A stretch of 13,163 nucleotides of DNA from Desulfobacterales bacterium (lineage in GTDB: Bacteria > Desulfobacterota > DSM-4660 > Desulfatiglandales > JALVZP01), in assembly GCA_027064285.1 (NCBI GenBank), contig JAMOPX010000128.1:1-13163 (forward strand), in the 5' to 3' direction. The notes beneath the pieces were generated by a model. The model had not been told where the DNA came from, made no database searches, and saw nothing but the letters and a program-made list of their open reading frames with translations. This document shows, piece after piece, positions 5,842 to 13,041 of this stretch (within the stretch, counting starts at the first letter, position 1; each line of letters starts with the position of its first letter). The position numbers and the translations under genes are program-made.

Positions 5842-6586
5842 ACTTTTTGTTATCACTTTAACTGTTCTGTGTATAAATTTTATTGTAGTGCCTATCTTTT
5901 ATCTTCTGGTAAGCACTAACCCATTTTTATTCTTGGATATCTTAAAAGATAAAGAATTTTGGTCTTCTATGCAAATATCTCTTTTAAGCGCTTTTTGTTC
6001 CTCTGTGATCGGACTTATTATGGGCATGCCGTTTGCTTTCTTTGTAGTGAGAAAAAATTTTCCAGCAAAATCCATATTAGAAAGCATAACATTCCTTCCT
6101 ATAGTAATCCCCCATGTGGCAGTAGGGATTATGCTTTTGTGTCTCTTTTCCAGAGCAGGGATATCCATTGTAGATACTATATGGGGAATCATAGTGGCAA
6201 TGTGCTTTGTAAGTATATCCTATGCTATTTCTTCCTGTATCATGGGATTTAAATCAATTGATCCAGAACTTGAGTGGACAGCAAGAAGTCTTGGTGCAAG
6301 CGCTTCTTATACATTCTTTAAGATTACCCTACCTCTTATGTTCCCATATATAGCACGGGGATTTATTCTTTCTTTTGCTCGAGCATTAAGTGAAGTTGGG
6401 GCGATACTTGTAATTGCCTATTACCCCAAGAGTATCCCCATACTTATATATGAAAGATTTGAAAACTTTGGATTAAAAAAGGCAATTCCTATAACCTCTT
6501 TTGTAATTTTACTGAGTCTTCTCATATTTAGCATAGTAATATTTTTAGAAAAGAGAGGAGCCAGAAAAAAAGAATATGTTTTTTGA
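5828..6586 (+). CDS. wtpB: Tungstate/molybdate ABC transporter permease, WtpB type
   Basis: Inner-membrane permease of 252 aa with about six hydrophobic segments, in the ModB/CysU-like binding-protein-dependent family. The cytoplasmic coupling loop is seen at 149-171: EWTARSLGASASYTFFKITL and following residues, with the EAA-loop Gly at position 155. A GAGG Shine-Dalgarno lies 6 nt before the ATG at 5828; a second ATG at 5834 would overlap the wtpA stop as ATGAGTAA. Gene order and overlaps on both sides place it in the regulator-wtpABC operon. It would form a homodimer with two copies of the ATPase encoded next. Confidence 0.94.
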   Translation: MQMSKLFVITLTVLCINFIVVPIFYLLVSTNPFLFLDILKDKEFWSSMQISLLSAFCSSVIGLIMGMPFAFFVVRKNFPAKSILESITFLPIVIPHVAVGIMLLCLFSRAGISIVDTIWGIIVAMCFVSISYAISSCIMGFKSIDPELEWTARSLGASASYTFFKITLPLMFPYIARGFILSFARALSEVGAILVIAYYPKSIPILIYERFENFGLKKAIPITSFVILLSLLIFSIVIFLEKRGARKKEYVF

Positions 6587-7283
6587 GGTAAAAATAAAAA
6601 AGAGATTAATAAATTTTGAACTAAATATATCCCTTGAGACCAATAAAAATGAATATACGGTGATACTCGGTCCAAGTGGTGCAGGAAAAAGCATGGCTTT
6701 GAAAGTAATGGCTGGAATAGAGGCTTCTGAATATCAGCAGATAAAAATAGAAAATACGGATGTATCTAAGCTTCCTCCTGAAAAAAGAAAGATTGTGTAT
6801 CTTCCTCAAAAAGACTCTCTTTTTCCTCATATGAATGTGTTTGAAAATATTGTTTTTCCTTTTATTGCAAATGGCATAGAGATAGACAAAGGTTTTTTAA
6901 ATAAAGTAATTGATACCTTCAAGATTAGATTCCTCTTAAAAAGATCACCCAAGCACCTTTCTGGTGGGGAGGCAAGAAGAATCGCATTAGCTAGAGCTAT
7001 ATGTGCAAGGCCAAAGGTTTTACTCTTAGATGAACCGCTGAGTTTTCTTGATTTTCATATAAAATTGGAGCTTATAGATTTTTTAAAAAAGATTCCTCAA
7101 GACTATAATATAAGCATCCTTCATGTAACTCACGATCCAATAGAGGCATGTTTGCTTTCTTATAGAATTTATATCTTAAAAAGAGGAAAAATTGTTTCCT
7201 GTATCAAACCAAGCCTGAATTCAGATCAACTCCTTAACCTTATTGTTAAGTTTTCTCCTTTTATAGAAGATCTCAGATACTGA
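6576..7283 (+). CDS. wtpC: Tungstate/molybdate ABC transporter ATP-binding protein, short WtpC
   Basis: ATPase subunit energising WtpAB. All nucleotide-binding motifs are present: Walker A GPSGAGKS (32-39), Q-loop Gln78 (YLPQKD), signature LSGGE (128-132), Walker B KVLLLDEP (147-154), D-loop SFLD and H-loop His186 (VTHD). The 235-aa protein stops soon after the ATPase core, so the C-terminal TOBE/MOP regulatory domain found in long ModC/WtpC proteins is absent. If so, trans-inhibition by cytoplasmic oxyanion is unlikely here and regulation may rest on the transcription factor upstream. It overlaps the wtpB stop by 11 nt with no strong Shine-Dalgarno, pointing to coupled translation. Confidence 0.94.
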   Translation: MFFEVKIKKRLINFELNISLETNKNEYTVILGPSGAGKSMALKVMAGIEASEYQQIKIENTDVSKLPPEKRKIVYLPQKDSLFPHMNVFENIVFPFIANGIEIDKGFLNKVIDTFKIRFLLKRSPKHLSGGEARRIALARAICARPKVLLLDEPLSFLDFHIKLELIDFLKKIPQDYNISILHVTHDPIEACLLSYRIYILKRGKIVSCIKPSLNSDQLLNLIVKFSPFIEDLRY

Positions 7284-7302
7284 TTTACACGCAATAAAAA
7301 AC

Positions 7303-7332
7303 TTGCAAGTAGATAAAGATTTTTTCTAATAT
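7303..7332 (+). promoter_or_regulatory. Candidate pil operon promoter overlapping a palindrome
   Basis: In the 55-nt gap before pilM, TTGCAA (7303-7308) and TAATAT (7327-7332) are separated by 18 nt, each a 4/6 match. The -35 lies within the perfect 10-bp palindrome ACTTGCAAGT (7301-7310). A transcript from here would start close to 7339, at or next to the pilM ATG, which has no Shine-Dalgarno; a leaderless message is possible. No intrinsic terminator separates wtpC from pilM, so read-through is an alternative. Confidence 0.3.
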
Positions 7333-7338
7333 CAAGCT

Positions 7339-8412
7339 ATGCTAATTTCTAAAAAGAATCAATTAGTTGGACTTGATATAGGAAGTTATTCCATAAAGCT
7401 GGCAGAAATAGAACATAAAAAAAATGAAAAGCTCTTAAAAAATATTGGAATTGCTTATATACCTCCTAACTGTCTTTCTCCCACTGTTGGCATAAAAGAT
7501 CCAGATCCCATAAAAAAAGCCATATCAAGCCTTTTTGAGAACCTGAAAATAAAGAATAAAAAAGTGGCTGTTGGTCTTCCCTGTGCATCTGTTATTGCAA
7601 AAAAGATCAGCTTAGTGGAACGAGATGATTTGGATTTAGAGAAAGCAATAAAACACGAAGCAGAACAGTTTGTGCCTTTTGATATGGAAGAAGTAAACTT
7701 AGACTATGACATTATGGACACGATTTATGAAGAAGGAGAAGAAATAGGAAGGATGGAGATAATGGTTGTGGCAGCGAAGAAAGGGCTTGTGGAAAGCTAT
7801 GTTAGTCTTTTGCAAGAGATAAATCTTTCTCTAGAAGTTATGGATGTAGACATATTTGCTCTTCAAAACTCCTTTGAATTAAATGGTCATGAAATCAATC
7901 CTGAAAAGACCTATTTTTTAATAGATATTGGCGCTCAAACAATTAATACAAATGTAATAAAAGGTAATGTTTCACTATTTGTAAGAAGTTCTGTGCTGGG
8001 AGGAATTCAAATAACCAAAAGGATTATGCAGGAATTTCAGATAGGTTTTGAAGATGCGGAAAAGATTAAATTAGGTGTAACAGAGTTAGAAGAGGAACAA
8101 AACAAGAGGATAAGAGATATATTTAAGGATGTCATAAAAGAGTGGATAGAGGAGATAAAAGGAAATATCCAATTTATTGACAGAACATATCCCGGAGAAG
8201 AGGTGGAAAAGATATTTATAACAGGAGGATGCACCAATATAATAGGCTTGGAAGAGCTATTAGCAAATGAACTTGGTATGCCAGTAGAAAAACTGGGGTC
8301 ATTTGAAGGACTTGTGATTGATAAAAAGATAGATCCTGAATATCTCAAATATATTAATTCTCAATCCTCTGTTGCAGTAGGATTAGCGCTCAGGAGCATA
8401 GGAGATAAATGA
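7339..8412 (+). CDS. pilM: Type IV pilus assembly protein PilM
   Basis: Cytoplasmic actin-like ATPase-fold protein that binds the N-terminal tail of PilN and forms the inner ring of the type IV pilus alignment complex. The 357 aa show the phosphate-1 motif GLDIGSYSIKLAEI (11-24), the conserved KAIKHEAEQFVPFDMEEVNLDYDI-like block (given in two parts: KAIKHEAEQFVPF, then DYDI), DIGAQTIN, and ITGGCTNIIGLEELL near the C-terminus. Length is normal for the family. It is the first gene of the pil block, 55 nt after wtpC, and has no evident Shine-Dalgarno. The nucleotide-binding fold is intact. Confidence 0.96.
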   Translation: MLISKKNQLVGLDIGSYSIKLAEIEHKKNEKLLKNIGIAYIPPNCLSPTVGIKDPDPIKKAISSLFENLKIKNKKVAVGLPCASVIAKKISLVERDDLDLEKAIKHEAEQFVPFDMEEVNLDYDIMDTIYEEGEEIGRMEIMVVAAKKGLVESYVSLLQEINLSLEVMDVDIFALQNSFELNGHEINPEKTYFLIDIGAQTINTNVIKGNVSLFVRSSVLGGIQITKRIMQEFQIGFEDAEKIKLGVTELEEEQNKRIRDIFKDVIKEWIEEIKGNIQFIDRTYPGEEVEKIFITGGCTNIIGLEELLANELGMPVEKLGSFEGLVIDKKIDPEYLKYINSQSSVAVGLALRSIGDK

Positions 8413-8416
8413 TAAA

Positions 8417-9001
8417 ATGATAAGGATAAATCTGCTTCCTTTTAGAGTAAAAAGAAAAAAAGAAAATATTAAAAGACAGCTAAGCATTTATTTTTTAAGC
8501 ATTATATTTGTTCTTTTACTCTGTTTTTACCTCAACCAAGGCCAAAACCAAAAAATAGCGTATCTTCAATCCATAAAAGATAGAAAAAATAAAGAACTTC
8601 TTAAGTATAAAAGAACAAATAGAAAAATAAGAAAATTAAAGAAGAAAATTAAGGAATGTCAGACAAAATTAGACATAATAAAAAATATAGCTAAATATAG
8701 GTTAGAGCCGGTAAAGACCTTAGATGAAATGGTCATGGCTATTCCTCCTGACAGCTTATGGCTTGATTCCTTGAGATTTGTGGGAAAAAGACTTTTTATA
8801 ACTGGAAGTGCAAAAGATAACGATATCGTAGCTCTATTTATGAAGAGGTTAAAAAAGATGCCTCGAATAAGCAATGTAGAACTAAAAGTAACCAGACTTA
8901 TCAAGCTAAGTGGCTATAAAATAAATGTATGCAGATTTGATTTGGAATGCTCAGTTATTGTTCCGATTAAGCAAGGCAAAGATGAAAAACAGAAAAAATG
9001 A
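8417..9001 (+). CDS. pilN: Type IV pilus inner-membrane protein PilN
   Basis: Bitopic inner-membrane protein linking PilM to PilO. The cytoplasmic N-terminus MIRINLLPFR contains the INLLP motif that docks in PilM. A membrane segment follows at about 23-40 (IYFLSIIFVLLLCFYL), then a basic coiled coil (about 43-90) and a periplasmic ferredoxin-like domain (about 95-185) with DSLWLDSLRFVGKRLFITG. Length 194 aa is typical. It begins 4 nt after the pilM stop and ends in an ATGA overlap with pilO, so the three are very likely translated together. Confidence 0.94.
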   Translation: MIRINLLPFRVKRKKENIKRQLSIYFLSIIFVLLLCFYLNQGQNQKIAYLQSIKDRKNKELLKYKRTNRKIRKLKKKIKECQTKLDIIKNIAKYRLEPVKTLDEMVMAIPPDSLWLDSLRFVGKRLFITGSAKDNDIVALFMKRLKKMPRISNVELKVTRLIKLSGYKINVCRFDLECSVIVPIKQGKDEKQKK

Positions 9002-9609
9002 AAGTTATTGATATTATTGTTGAAAAAACCGAGACTATAAAATTTTCTTATAGAATAGCTATCTTGGTTGGTACTATTGTCTTGATTGCGGCTCTATTTT
9101 GCTATTTTTTCTATTTACCAAAAGCAAAAAAAATTGAGCAACTTAATAAAGATATAACGACTCTGGACAAGAGAATCAGAAAGGCAAAGGCCCTTGCAAA
9201 AAGACTTCCTGAATTTGAAAAAAAGGCAAAAGAAATAGACAAACAATTCAAACTTGCTCTTAAACTTCTGCCAAATAAAAAAGAAATTCCAACATTTCTG
9301 GAACAGATAAACCATATAGGGATAGATTCTGGTCTTGTATTTCGACTGTTCAAACCATCTCACGAAATCCCCAAGGGATTTTACAATGAAATTCCGATAA
9401 ATATAGAAGTAGAAGGAAGATTTCACAACATAATGACTTTTATTTACAGAATAACCACGATGCAAAGGATAGTAAATGTCTTTAATATTCAGATGAGGCC
9501 AGTAAAAAGGCTTTCTCCTCAGTTAAAAGCCACTTTTACAGCAGTAACTTATAGGTTTGCGCCAAAAGATGCTCTCAAGAAAAAGAGAAGGAGGAGGAGA
9601 AGAAGATAA
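8998..9609 (+). CDS. pilO: Type IV pilus inner-membrane protein PilO with arginine tail
   Basis: Partner of PilN in the periplasmic part of the alignment complex. A membrane segment lies at about 20-41 (IAILVGTIVLIAALFCYFFY), then a coiled coil (about 42-90), then the PilO fold with LPNKKEIPTFLEQINHIG and NIEVEGRFHNIMTFIYRI. Length is 203 aa. The C-terminus ends KKK followed by seven Arg, unusual for a periplasmic domain. The codons form a purine run containing AGGAGGAGG (9589-9597) that probably doubles as the pilP ribosome-binding site, so the tail may be a by-product of overlapping signals. The start overlaps the pilN stop as ATGA. Confidence 0.94.
   Translation: MKVIDIIVEKTETIKFSYRIAILVGTIVLIAALFCYFFYLPKAKKIEQLNKDITTLDKRIRKAKALAKRLPEFEKKAKEIDKQFKLALKLLPNKKEIPTFLEQINHIGIDSGLVFRLFKPSHEIPKGFYNEIPINIEVEGRFHNIMTFIYRITTMQRIVNVFNIQMRPVKRLSPQLKATFTAVTYRFAPKDALKKKRRRRRRR
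9589..9597 (+). promoter_or_regulatory. Strong Shine-Dalgarno inside the end of pilO
   Basis: AGGAGGAGG is the strongest Shine-Dalgarno in this operon, yet no ATG, GTG or TTG in the pilP frame lies at a workable distance. The first in-frame codons at proper spacing are ATA (9606, 8 nt away) and ATC (9618); the first standard one is TTG at 9645, 47 nt away. It therefore bears on where pilP really begins. Confidence 0.55.
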
Positions 9610-9644
9610 GAGGGTCCATCTTTACTAAAATAACTCTATTATCT

Positions 9645-10136
9645 TTGCTTTTGCTTGTAATAAGGATTCCTCCTGCATTTGAAGCAGATAACAAAGAGCC
9701 CCAAATTTTGAAAAAGACTTCTTATGTATATACACCTATCGGAAAACCAGATCCATTTGAACCTTTTGTTTTAAAAGAGGAAACGTACAAAAGTCTTTCT
9801 CCAGAAGAATTAGAAAAATTAAACTTAATCCCTTCTTTTAAAACAGAACTCCAAAGGATAAGACTTAAAGAATTAAAAATTGTGGCTATGATAAAGATTG
9901 GAAATAAAGTCTTGGCAATGGTTCAAGGTCCAACAGGAAAAGGCTATATAGTAAAAACAGGAATGGGTATAGGCATGAAAGGCGGTGTGGTAGATAAAAT
10001 CATATATGAAGAGAAGCTTACCCCTTTTGGAAAAAAAGCAATCAGAAAAATCATTATTAAAGAACCCTTTATAAACAAAGATAAGAAAATATCCTTTAGA
10101 TACATTGAATTAAATATGGGTGAAAAAATGGAGTGA
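9645..10136 (+). CDS. pilP: Type IV pilus protein PilP, start uncertain
   Basis: PilP connects the PilN/PilO complex to the secretin through a small periplasmic beta-domain. The protein has the family pattern: GKPDPFEPFV near residue 33, then LQRIRLKELKIVAMIKIGNK, VQGPTGKGYIVKTGMGIG, and VVDKIIYEE. The annotated start is TTG at 9645, giving 163 aa but a clipped leader MLLLVIRIPPAFEA and no nearby Shine-Dalgarno. The frame is open upstream to 9555 and would encode KIRGSIFTKITLLSLLLL before the present leader, a much better signal peptide, so initiation at ATA 9606 or ATC 9618 deserves thought. There is no lipobox Cys. The stop overlaps a GTG that opens the next reading frame. Confidence 0.87.
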   Translation: MLLLVIRIPPAFEADNKEPQILKKTSYVYTPIGKPDPFEPFVLKEETYKSLSPEELEKLNLIPSFKTELQRIRLKELKIVAMIKIGNKVLAMVQGPTGKGYIVKTGMGIGMKGGVVDKIIYEEKLTPFGKKAIRKIIIKEPFINKDKKISFRYIELNMGEKME

Positions 10137-10141
10137 AGGAG
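10136..10141 (+). promoter_or_regulatory. Shine-Dalgarno that fixes the start of the AMIN/TPR gene
   Basis: AAGGAG is 6 nt before the ATG at 10148. The same frame also has a GTG at 10133 overlapping the pilP stop, but that codon lies before this site and has no comparable signal, so 10148 is the better start. Confidence 0.6.
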
Positions 10142-10147
10142 ATTATT

Positions 10148-11575
10148 ATGCGCAGGATGATAATAATATTAACAACTCTGTTGCTTTTATTTGAATATAC
10201 AAAAAACTCTTACCCTGCTTTTATAGAAAAAATCGGAATCATTGAGGATACCAGATCCAAACTGAAGTTAGTAATAAAATCCAAGTTTAACTCTTACAAT
10301 GCTGTTCTGCTTTCACATCCATTTAGACTTATAATAGATTTTAAGGGTTTTTATATACGAAAGAATCAAAAAAAACTTCTTGAGCCAAAAGGAAAGATTA
10401 TCTCTAGAATATATATTGGGAATAGGGAAAAAGGGGCAAGACTTATTTTTTATTCAGTAAGACGCTCCGGCTTTAGATATAGGATAGATTCTAAAGGAGA
10501 ATACCTCATCGTCACTTGCTGGCCAAAACGCAACGTCAAAGTGAGAACAGGAGAATATATGGCTTTACCTCGTCCAAAGAGGAAAATAGAAAAGCTTTTA
10601 AGTTCTCACAGGAAAAAGAGAAAGGCAGAAATAGACCTCGAAAATACCAAAATTCCTACATATACAGGGAAAAAGATCTCATTAGAATTCTACAAAGCAG
10701 ACTTGCATAATGTATTCAGATTGTTTTCAGAGGTGAGTGGAAAAAATATTATAGTTAGCGATAAGGTAAAAGGTACTATTACCATGTCTTTGAAAAATGT
10801 ACCTTGGGATTTTGCATTGGATCTTATCTTGGAAGTACAAAATCTGAAAAAAGAAGAAAGACTTAATACTTACATAATAACCCCTATTGAGAAGAAAGAA
10901 AAAGGCAAGGGCGAACTCATAGTAAAAAAAGTATCCAAAGATACTATTCATTTAGCAAGAGCATTAAAAAAGAGAGAAGAGGAAATAAGAAATGCCCAGC
11001 AGATAATAAGAAAAGCATACGAACTGGAGAAAAGAAGAAAGATTAACAAAGCGTTACTGCTTTATGAAAAAGCAACAGAGCTGTGGAAGGATAATGCTGA
11101 TCTTTTGAAAAAAACCGCATATCTTTACTACACAGTAGGTAATTTTGCCAGAGCTTATTATTATGCCACCAGGGCACTCAAAATAAATCCTGATGATTCA
11201 GAAGCATCTTTGTATGGTGCACTTTCTGCAGTAAAGCTATCTAAGGATGAAGATGCAAGGCTTTTGTTTGAGATGGCAATAAAAGGAGAGCCAAAGATAC
11301 CAGAAGCATATTATGATTATGCTCTTTTTTTAGAAAAACAAGAAAAAGACTTCATCCATGCCTTAGGTATTTATGAGGAGTATGAAGACTTGTTTGGCCC
11401 AATACTTCAAACAAGTCTTTCTATTGCAAGGTTGTATTATCAACTTGGAGAAAAACAAAAAGCATGTGATAAGTACAGAGAAATTCTCTTATCTGGTTTT
11501 AAAATCTCCTCTTCTTTAAAGCAGCAGATAGAGAAAAACATAGATAAACTGTGTGGCAAAAGGAGTAAGTTATGA
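10148..11575 (+). CDS. AMIN + secretin-N0 (STN-like) + TPR pilus accessory protein
   Basis: 475 aa with a signal peptide (MRRMIIILTTLLLLFEYTKN, cleavage near SYPA|F). Residues 24-125 form an AMIN-like beta domain, which in PilQ binds peptidoglycan (LKLVIKSKFNSYNAVLLSHP, RLIIDF, RIYIG). Residues 176-247 look like the N0/STN domain of secretins (ISLEFYKADLHNVFRLFSEV, GKNIIVSD, ITMSLKNVPWDFALDLIL). Residues about 285-455 hold TPR-type helical repeats (ALLLYEKATELWKD, ARAYYYATRALKINPDD). There is no secretin channel domain, so it resembles a PilQ N-terminal half joined to TPRs. It sits where MSHA loci keep a TPR protein, just before mshL. A role in secretin assembly or peptidoglycan anchoring is inferred. 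The N0 match is moderate. Confidence 0.8.
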   Translation: MRRMIIILTTLLLLFEYTKNSYPAFIEKIGIIEDTRSKLKLVIKSKFNSYNAVLLSHPFRLIIDFKGFYIRKNQKKLLEPKGKIISRIYIGNREKGARLIFYSVRRSGFRYRIDSKGEYLIVTCWPKRNVKVRTGEYMALPRPKRKIEKLLSSHRKKRKAEIDLENTKIPTYTGKKISLEFYKADLHNVFRLFSEVSGKNIIVSDKVKGTITMSLKNVPWDFALDLILEVQNLKKEERLNTYIITPIEKKEKGKGELIVKKVSKDTIHLARALKKREEEIRNAQQIIRKAYELEKRRKINKALLLYEKATELWKDNADLLKKTAYLYYTVGNFARAYYYATRALKINPDDSEASLYGALSAVKLSKDEDARLLFEMAIKGEPKIPEAYYDYALFLEKQEKDFIHALGIYEEYEDLFGPILQTSLSIARLYYQLGEKQKACDKYREILLSGFKISSSLKQQIEKNIDKLCGKRSKL

Positions 11576-13038
11576 AAAGAAAAAGACTTTTATTGATAAT
11601 TTTATTAACAATCCTTTTAGGATGTGCTCAAACAACCAAAGAGATAAAGAAAAAGCAACCAAAAAGATCTGAAAAGAAGATAGCAAAAACAACCCAAAAA
11701 AACAAAATATCTGATTCTTATCTCACAAAAAAGATAGAAATAGAAATGAAGGGAGGAAGGCCATACCTTCCTGTAGGAGCAGAGATAATCTCCAAAGAAG
11801 GAAAAGTACCGCTAAGATCTGTAATAAAAGAGCTGGCATCTTTAAAAGGTTTTTCTGTAAGTTGGGCAGATGATGTGGATCAAACAAAAGAAGTGGATGT
11901 AAATATAAAACCAGAGGACAATTTCTGGAGTGCATTAAACAACCTTCTTCGCCAATTGGATTATTTTTATGAGGTTCAAGGTGATACTATTATTGTAATG
12001 TACAAAGAGACAAAGACTTATCATTTAGCAATGCCTTTTTTGCAAGAAGATTTTAAGACCTCTATAGGAGGAAACTTGCTGGGAGGAGAAGAAACAGAGG
12101 GAAAGATGAGAGGAGAAGTCAGGTTAGAAGGAAAATTAGAAAAACCTCTTAATTTCTGGAAACAGGTGGAAGTTAATTTAAAGAAAATAATAGGAGATAC
12201 AGGGATATATGTGATTGATAGACCACTGGGACTTATTACTGTGACCGCACCCAGAAGGATACATAAAAAGATCTCTGACTACTTGGAAAAACTAAAAAAA
12301 GAAATATATAAGCAGGTGATTATAGAAGCCAAAATAATAGAGGTAAAACTTGATAAAAGTCATCAGATGGGTATAGATTGGAGTGATGTGCTTCAGAGAA
12401 CATTTACAGGTAATATTGAATTTGGACGTCTTTACCATTATGAAAAGTTCGTTAAAACGATTACGCTAAATCCCCAGACCTTTTCAGTTTTTATGGCAGC
12501 GCTAAATACATATGGGAAGACCAATGTGATCTCAAATCCAAAAATTACTCTGTTAAATGGACACGGAGCCACAATTACTGTAGGAGAAAATGTAACCTAT
12601 ATTAACAAAGTGGAAAGCACTGTGGATACAGAGACGGATGTAATCACTTATAATGTATCCACAGCAAATATACTTTCTGGTATAGGCCTTGGAGTAATGG
12701 CAAATATTATAAGTGATGATGAGGTAATCCTCTATATTACTCCTCTTACTTCTGAATTACAGGAGCCTATAGAATACAAAACATTTGGAAGTACTGTGCA
12801 GGGTGCACAGGTGGGATTGCCAAGAATAAAGATTAGGGATATGGCCACCTTGGCAAAGGTAAAAAATGGGCAAACTCTTATAATAGGTGGCCTCATAGAT
12901 AAAATAAAAGTAAAAAATGAAAATAAAACTCCGCTTTTGGGAGATTTACCCTTAATCAGTAGCCTTTTTACTTATACCTCAGAGCAAACTATATCTCGTG
13001 AATTGGTGATACTACTGAGACCAAGAATTATAAAATAA
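11572..13038 (+). CDS. mshL: Outer-membrane secretin lipoprotein, MshL/PilQ family
   Basis: Forms the gated outer-membrane channel for the pilus. The 488-aa protein starts with a lipoprotein signal MKRKRLLLIILLTILLGC (lipobox Cys18), then a Lys-rich linker, an N0/STN-like domain (about 72-145, VPLRSVIKELASLKGFSVSW), an N1-type domain ending near 245, and the secretin core (about 246-488) with VIIEAKIIEV, NPKITLLNG, GLPRIKIRDMATLAKVKNGQ, LIIGGLI and the final LVILLRPRII. The short periplasmic part without AMIN and the lipobox fit MshL better than PilQ. An ATGA overlap with the preceding stop and AGGAG 6 nt upstream support the start. The 3' end faces tmRNA with 3 nt between. Confidence 0.95.
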   Translation: MKRKRLLLIILLTILLGCAQTTKEIKKKQPKRSEKKIAKTTQKNKISDSYLTKKIEIEMKGGRPYLPVGAEIISKEGKVPLRSVIKELASLKGFSVSWADDVDQTKEVDVNIKPEDNFWSALNNLLRQLDYFYEVQGDTIIVMYKETKTYHLAMPFLQEDFKTSIGGNLLGGEETEGKMRGEVRLEGKLEKPLNFWKQVEVNLKKIIGDTGIYVIDRPLGLITVTAPRRIHKKISDYLEKLKKEIYKQVIIEAKIIEVKLDKSHQMGIDWSDVLQRTFTGNIEFGRLYHYEKFVKTITLNPQTFSVFMAALNTYGKTNVISNPKITLLNGHGATITVGENVTYINKVESTVDTETDVITYNVSTANILSGIGLGVMANIISDDEVILYITPLTSELQEPIEYKTFGSTVQGAQVGLPRIKIRDMATLAKVKNGQTLIIGGLIDKIKVKNENKTPLLGDLPLISSLFTYTSEQTISRELVILLRPRIIK

Positions 13039-13041
13039 TAA

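Noticed and set aside
5899..6192. Minus- and plus-strand ORFs of 97 codons over wtpB
   Set aside because: wtpB is a complete permease with normal membrane pattern; the others are overlapping frames without signals.
8037..8348. Minus-strand Ser/Ile-rich ORF of 103 codons
   Set aside because: Antisense to the conserved C-terminal half of pilM, no ribosome-binding site or domain.
9115..9465. Minus-strand ORF of 116 codons rich in Phe, Cys and Lys
   Set aside because: Antisense to pilO; the Phe-rich content comes from complementing Lys/Glu codons.
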